Made by a program: the position numbers and the translations under genes. A DNA stretch of 5,455 bases. Origin: Desulfobacterales bacterium S5133MH16 (lineage in GTDB: Bacteria > Desulfobacterota > Desulfobacteria > Desulfobacterales > UBA11574). Within the stretch, counting starts at the first letter, position 1; each line of letters opens with the position of its first letter. The stretch is taken from positions 1-5,455 of the forward strand of contig MAXL01000122.1 of the NCBI GenBank assembly GCA_001751005.1, in the 5' to 3' direction. Positions 4,920 to 5,455 of this stretch are shown piece after piece. A model generated the notes under the pieces. The model was not told where the DNA came from and searched no databases. It worked only from the letters and a program-made list of their open reading frames with translations.

Positions 4920-5309
4920 ATGAAAAGAGTTGCAATTATTTGTTTAACGTTGATTTTTAGTCTTTGTTTGGCAACAGGCGCTTTTGCAGTGGATAAAGAT
5001 GCTATCAAGAAACAAGTAGATGACATTGTTGTCGCCATTGATGGTGGGAAAACAGCTGCGGACTTTGCAAGTACGGCACAAAATAAACCCTACTATGTAT
5101 TTATAATGGAAGAAGGGGGAAATCTTTTGGTTCATCCGTCATTAGTTGGGCAAAGCCTTAAAGAGAAAGCAGAACCTGTTTATAATGAATGTGCCAAAGC
5201 GACTGCCGATGGTGTATGGGTTGGTTATGTATGGAAAGAGAAGCAAAAACATACCTATGTCAGGAAAACCACGGGCGGTTTGATCGTCGGAAGCGGGTAC
5301 TCCGAGTAA
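4920..5309 (+). CDS. Secreted single-Cache-domain protein (129 aa)
   Basis: Cache domains are extracellular or periplasmic ligand-binding modules, usually the input part of chemoreceptors and kinases. This one stands alone. Residues 1-23 are a signal peptide (basic start, hydrophobic IICLTLIFSLCLATG, cleavage after AFA). The mature protein is a single Cache domain of the sCache_2 type, with a leading helix (DKDAIKKQVDDIVVAI) and then YYVFIMEEGGNLLVHPSLVGQSL (58-80), GVWVGYVWKEK (98-108) and the closing HTYVRKTTGGLIVGSGYSE. There is no membrane anchor or output domain, so it is probably a periplasmic binding protein that passes its signal to an unknown membrane partner. AAGGAG (4908-4913) touches the ATG at 4914 but lies six bases before the ATG at 4920, which decides the start. 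It is divergent from the lipoprotein gene and shares its upstream region. Confidence 0.85.
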   Translation: MKRVAIICLTLIFSLCLATGAFAVDKDAIKKQVDDIVVAIDGGKTAADFASTAQNKPYYVFIMEEGGNLLVHPSLVGQSLKEKAEPVYNECAKATADGVWVGYVWKEKQKHTYVRKTTGGLIVGSGYSE

Positions 5310-5325
5310 TAAGTTTGGTGCTTAT

Positions 5326-5455
5326 CTAAGTAGTGCCTGAACGAAAACTGTCTTTTCCGCCAATATCTGCGTCAGACTCAAATTTTAATCCTCGAAATAC
5401 TACCAGTATTCCTGTGGTTAAAATTTTCGTCTTCCTTGATCTTAACGAAAAATCC
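5326..5455. repeat. Probable dispersed intergenic repeat element (partial at window end)
   Basis: After the Cache gene no gene is supported. The stretch holds a large imperfect hairpin and a short direct repeat, AACGAAAA (5340-5347 and near 5443-5450). The minus strand is open from the window edge to TAG at 5326-5328, but the frame has no start here and the protein looks non-functional. The sequence resembles, from memory and unverified, a repeat found many times between genes in Desulfobacteraceae genomes. It may continue past the window. Confidence 0.4.
5380..5426. repeat. Long imperfect inverted repeat with 21-bp arms
   Basis: The left arm (5380-5400) and right arm (5406-5426) are complementary at 16 of 21 positions, with two more as G-T pairs in RNA. 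The perfect outer part is AAATTTTAA/TTAAAATTT and the perfect inner part is AATAC/GTATT around the loop TACCA. It would form a hairpin in RNA from either strand. No long T-run follows, so it is not a plain terminator, though it could protect or end transcripts of the Cache gene. Confidence 0.6.

Noticed and set aside
4944..5135. Leftward 63-codon frame inside the Cache gene
   Set aside because: Fully antisense to the Cache gene, no start signals, Cys-rich odd composition.
1..5455. CRISPR array, tRNA, rRNA, riboswitch or insertion sequence
   Set aside because: No regularly spaced repeats, cloverleaf, conserved rRNA stretch, recognisable cyclic di-GMP riboswitch core or transposase was seen by eye.

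Overview
The window is a compact stretch of signal-transduction genes on an AT-rich chromosome. The combination of small PilZ proteins, a FIST protein next to a PAS-histidine kinase, and a free-standing Cache protein suggests a delta-type proteobacterium (Desulfobacterota, perhaps a Desulfobacterales sulfate reducer). This is an inference from gene content, as there is no rRNA or marker gene.

Left part (1-1590): a possible small leftward ORF (28-156) faces a rightward run of overlapping small genes across an intergenic region that holds an 8-bp direct repeat. The run is ribbon-helix-helix (RHH) gene, PilZ gene, a 147-nt gap, a second shorter RHH-like gene, a second PilZ gene, then a truncated third RHH fragment and a possible terminator. 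In both RHH/PilZ pairs the PilZ start codon lies inside the end of the RHH gene, with the same 11-base overlap. The two pairs look like tandem copies of one two-gene unit. Both PilZ proteins keep the residues needed to bind cyclic di-GMP. The unit could be a two-protein cyclic-di-GMP-responsive regulator, with a DNA-binding part and a ligand-sensing part. This is the most interesting content of the window.

Middle part (1592-4723): three leftward genes. In transcription order they are a small lipoprotein of unknown function, a FIST-domain sensor starting at TTG, and a cytoplasmic PAS-histidine kinase. The last two overlap by 4 bases (ATGA) and are very probably translationally coupled, so the FIST protein is the likely input for the kinase. 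No response regulator is present in the window.

Right part (4724-5455): a divergent AT-rich promoter region, a secreted single-Cache-domain protein with a signal peptide, and then non-coding DNA to the window end. That last stretch carries a large imperfect hairpin and looks like a dispersed intergenic repeat.
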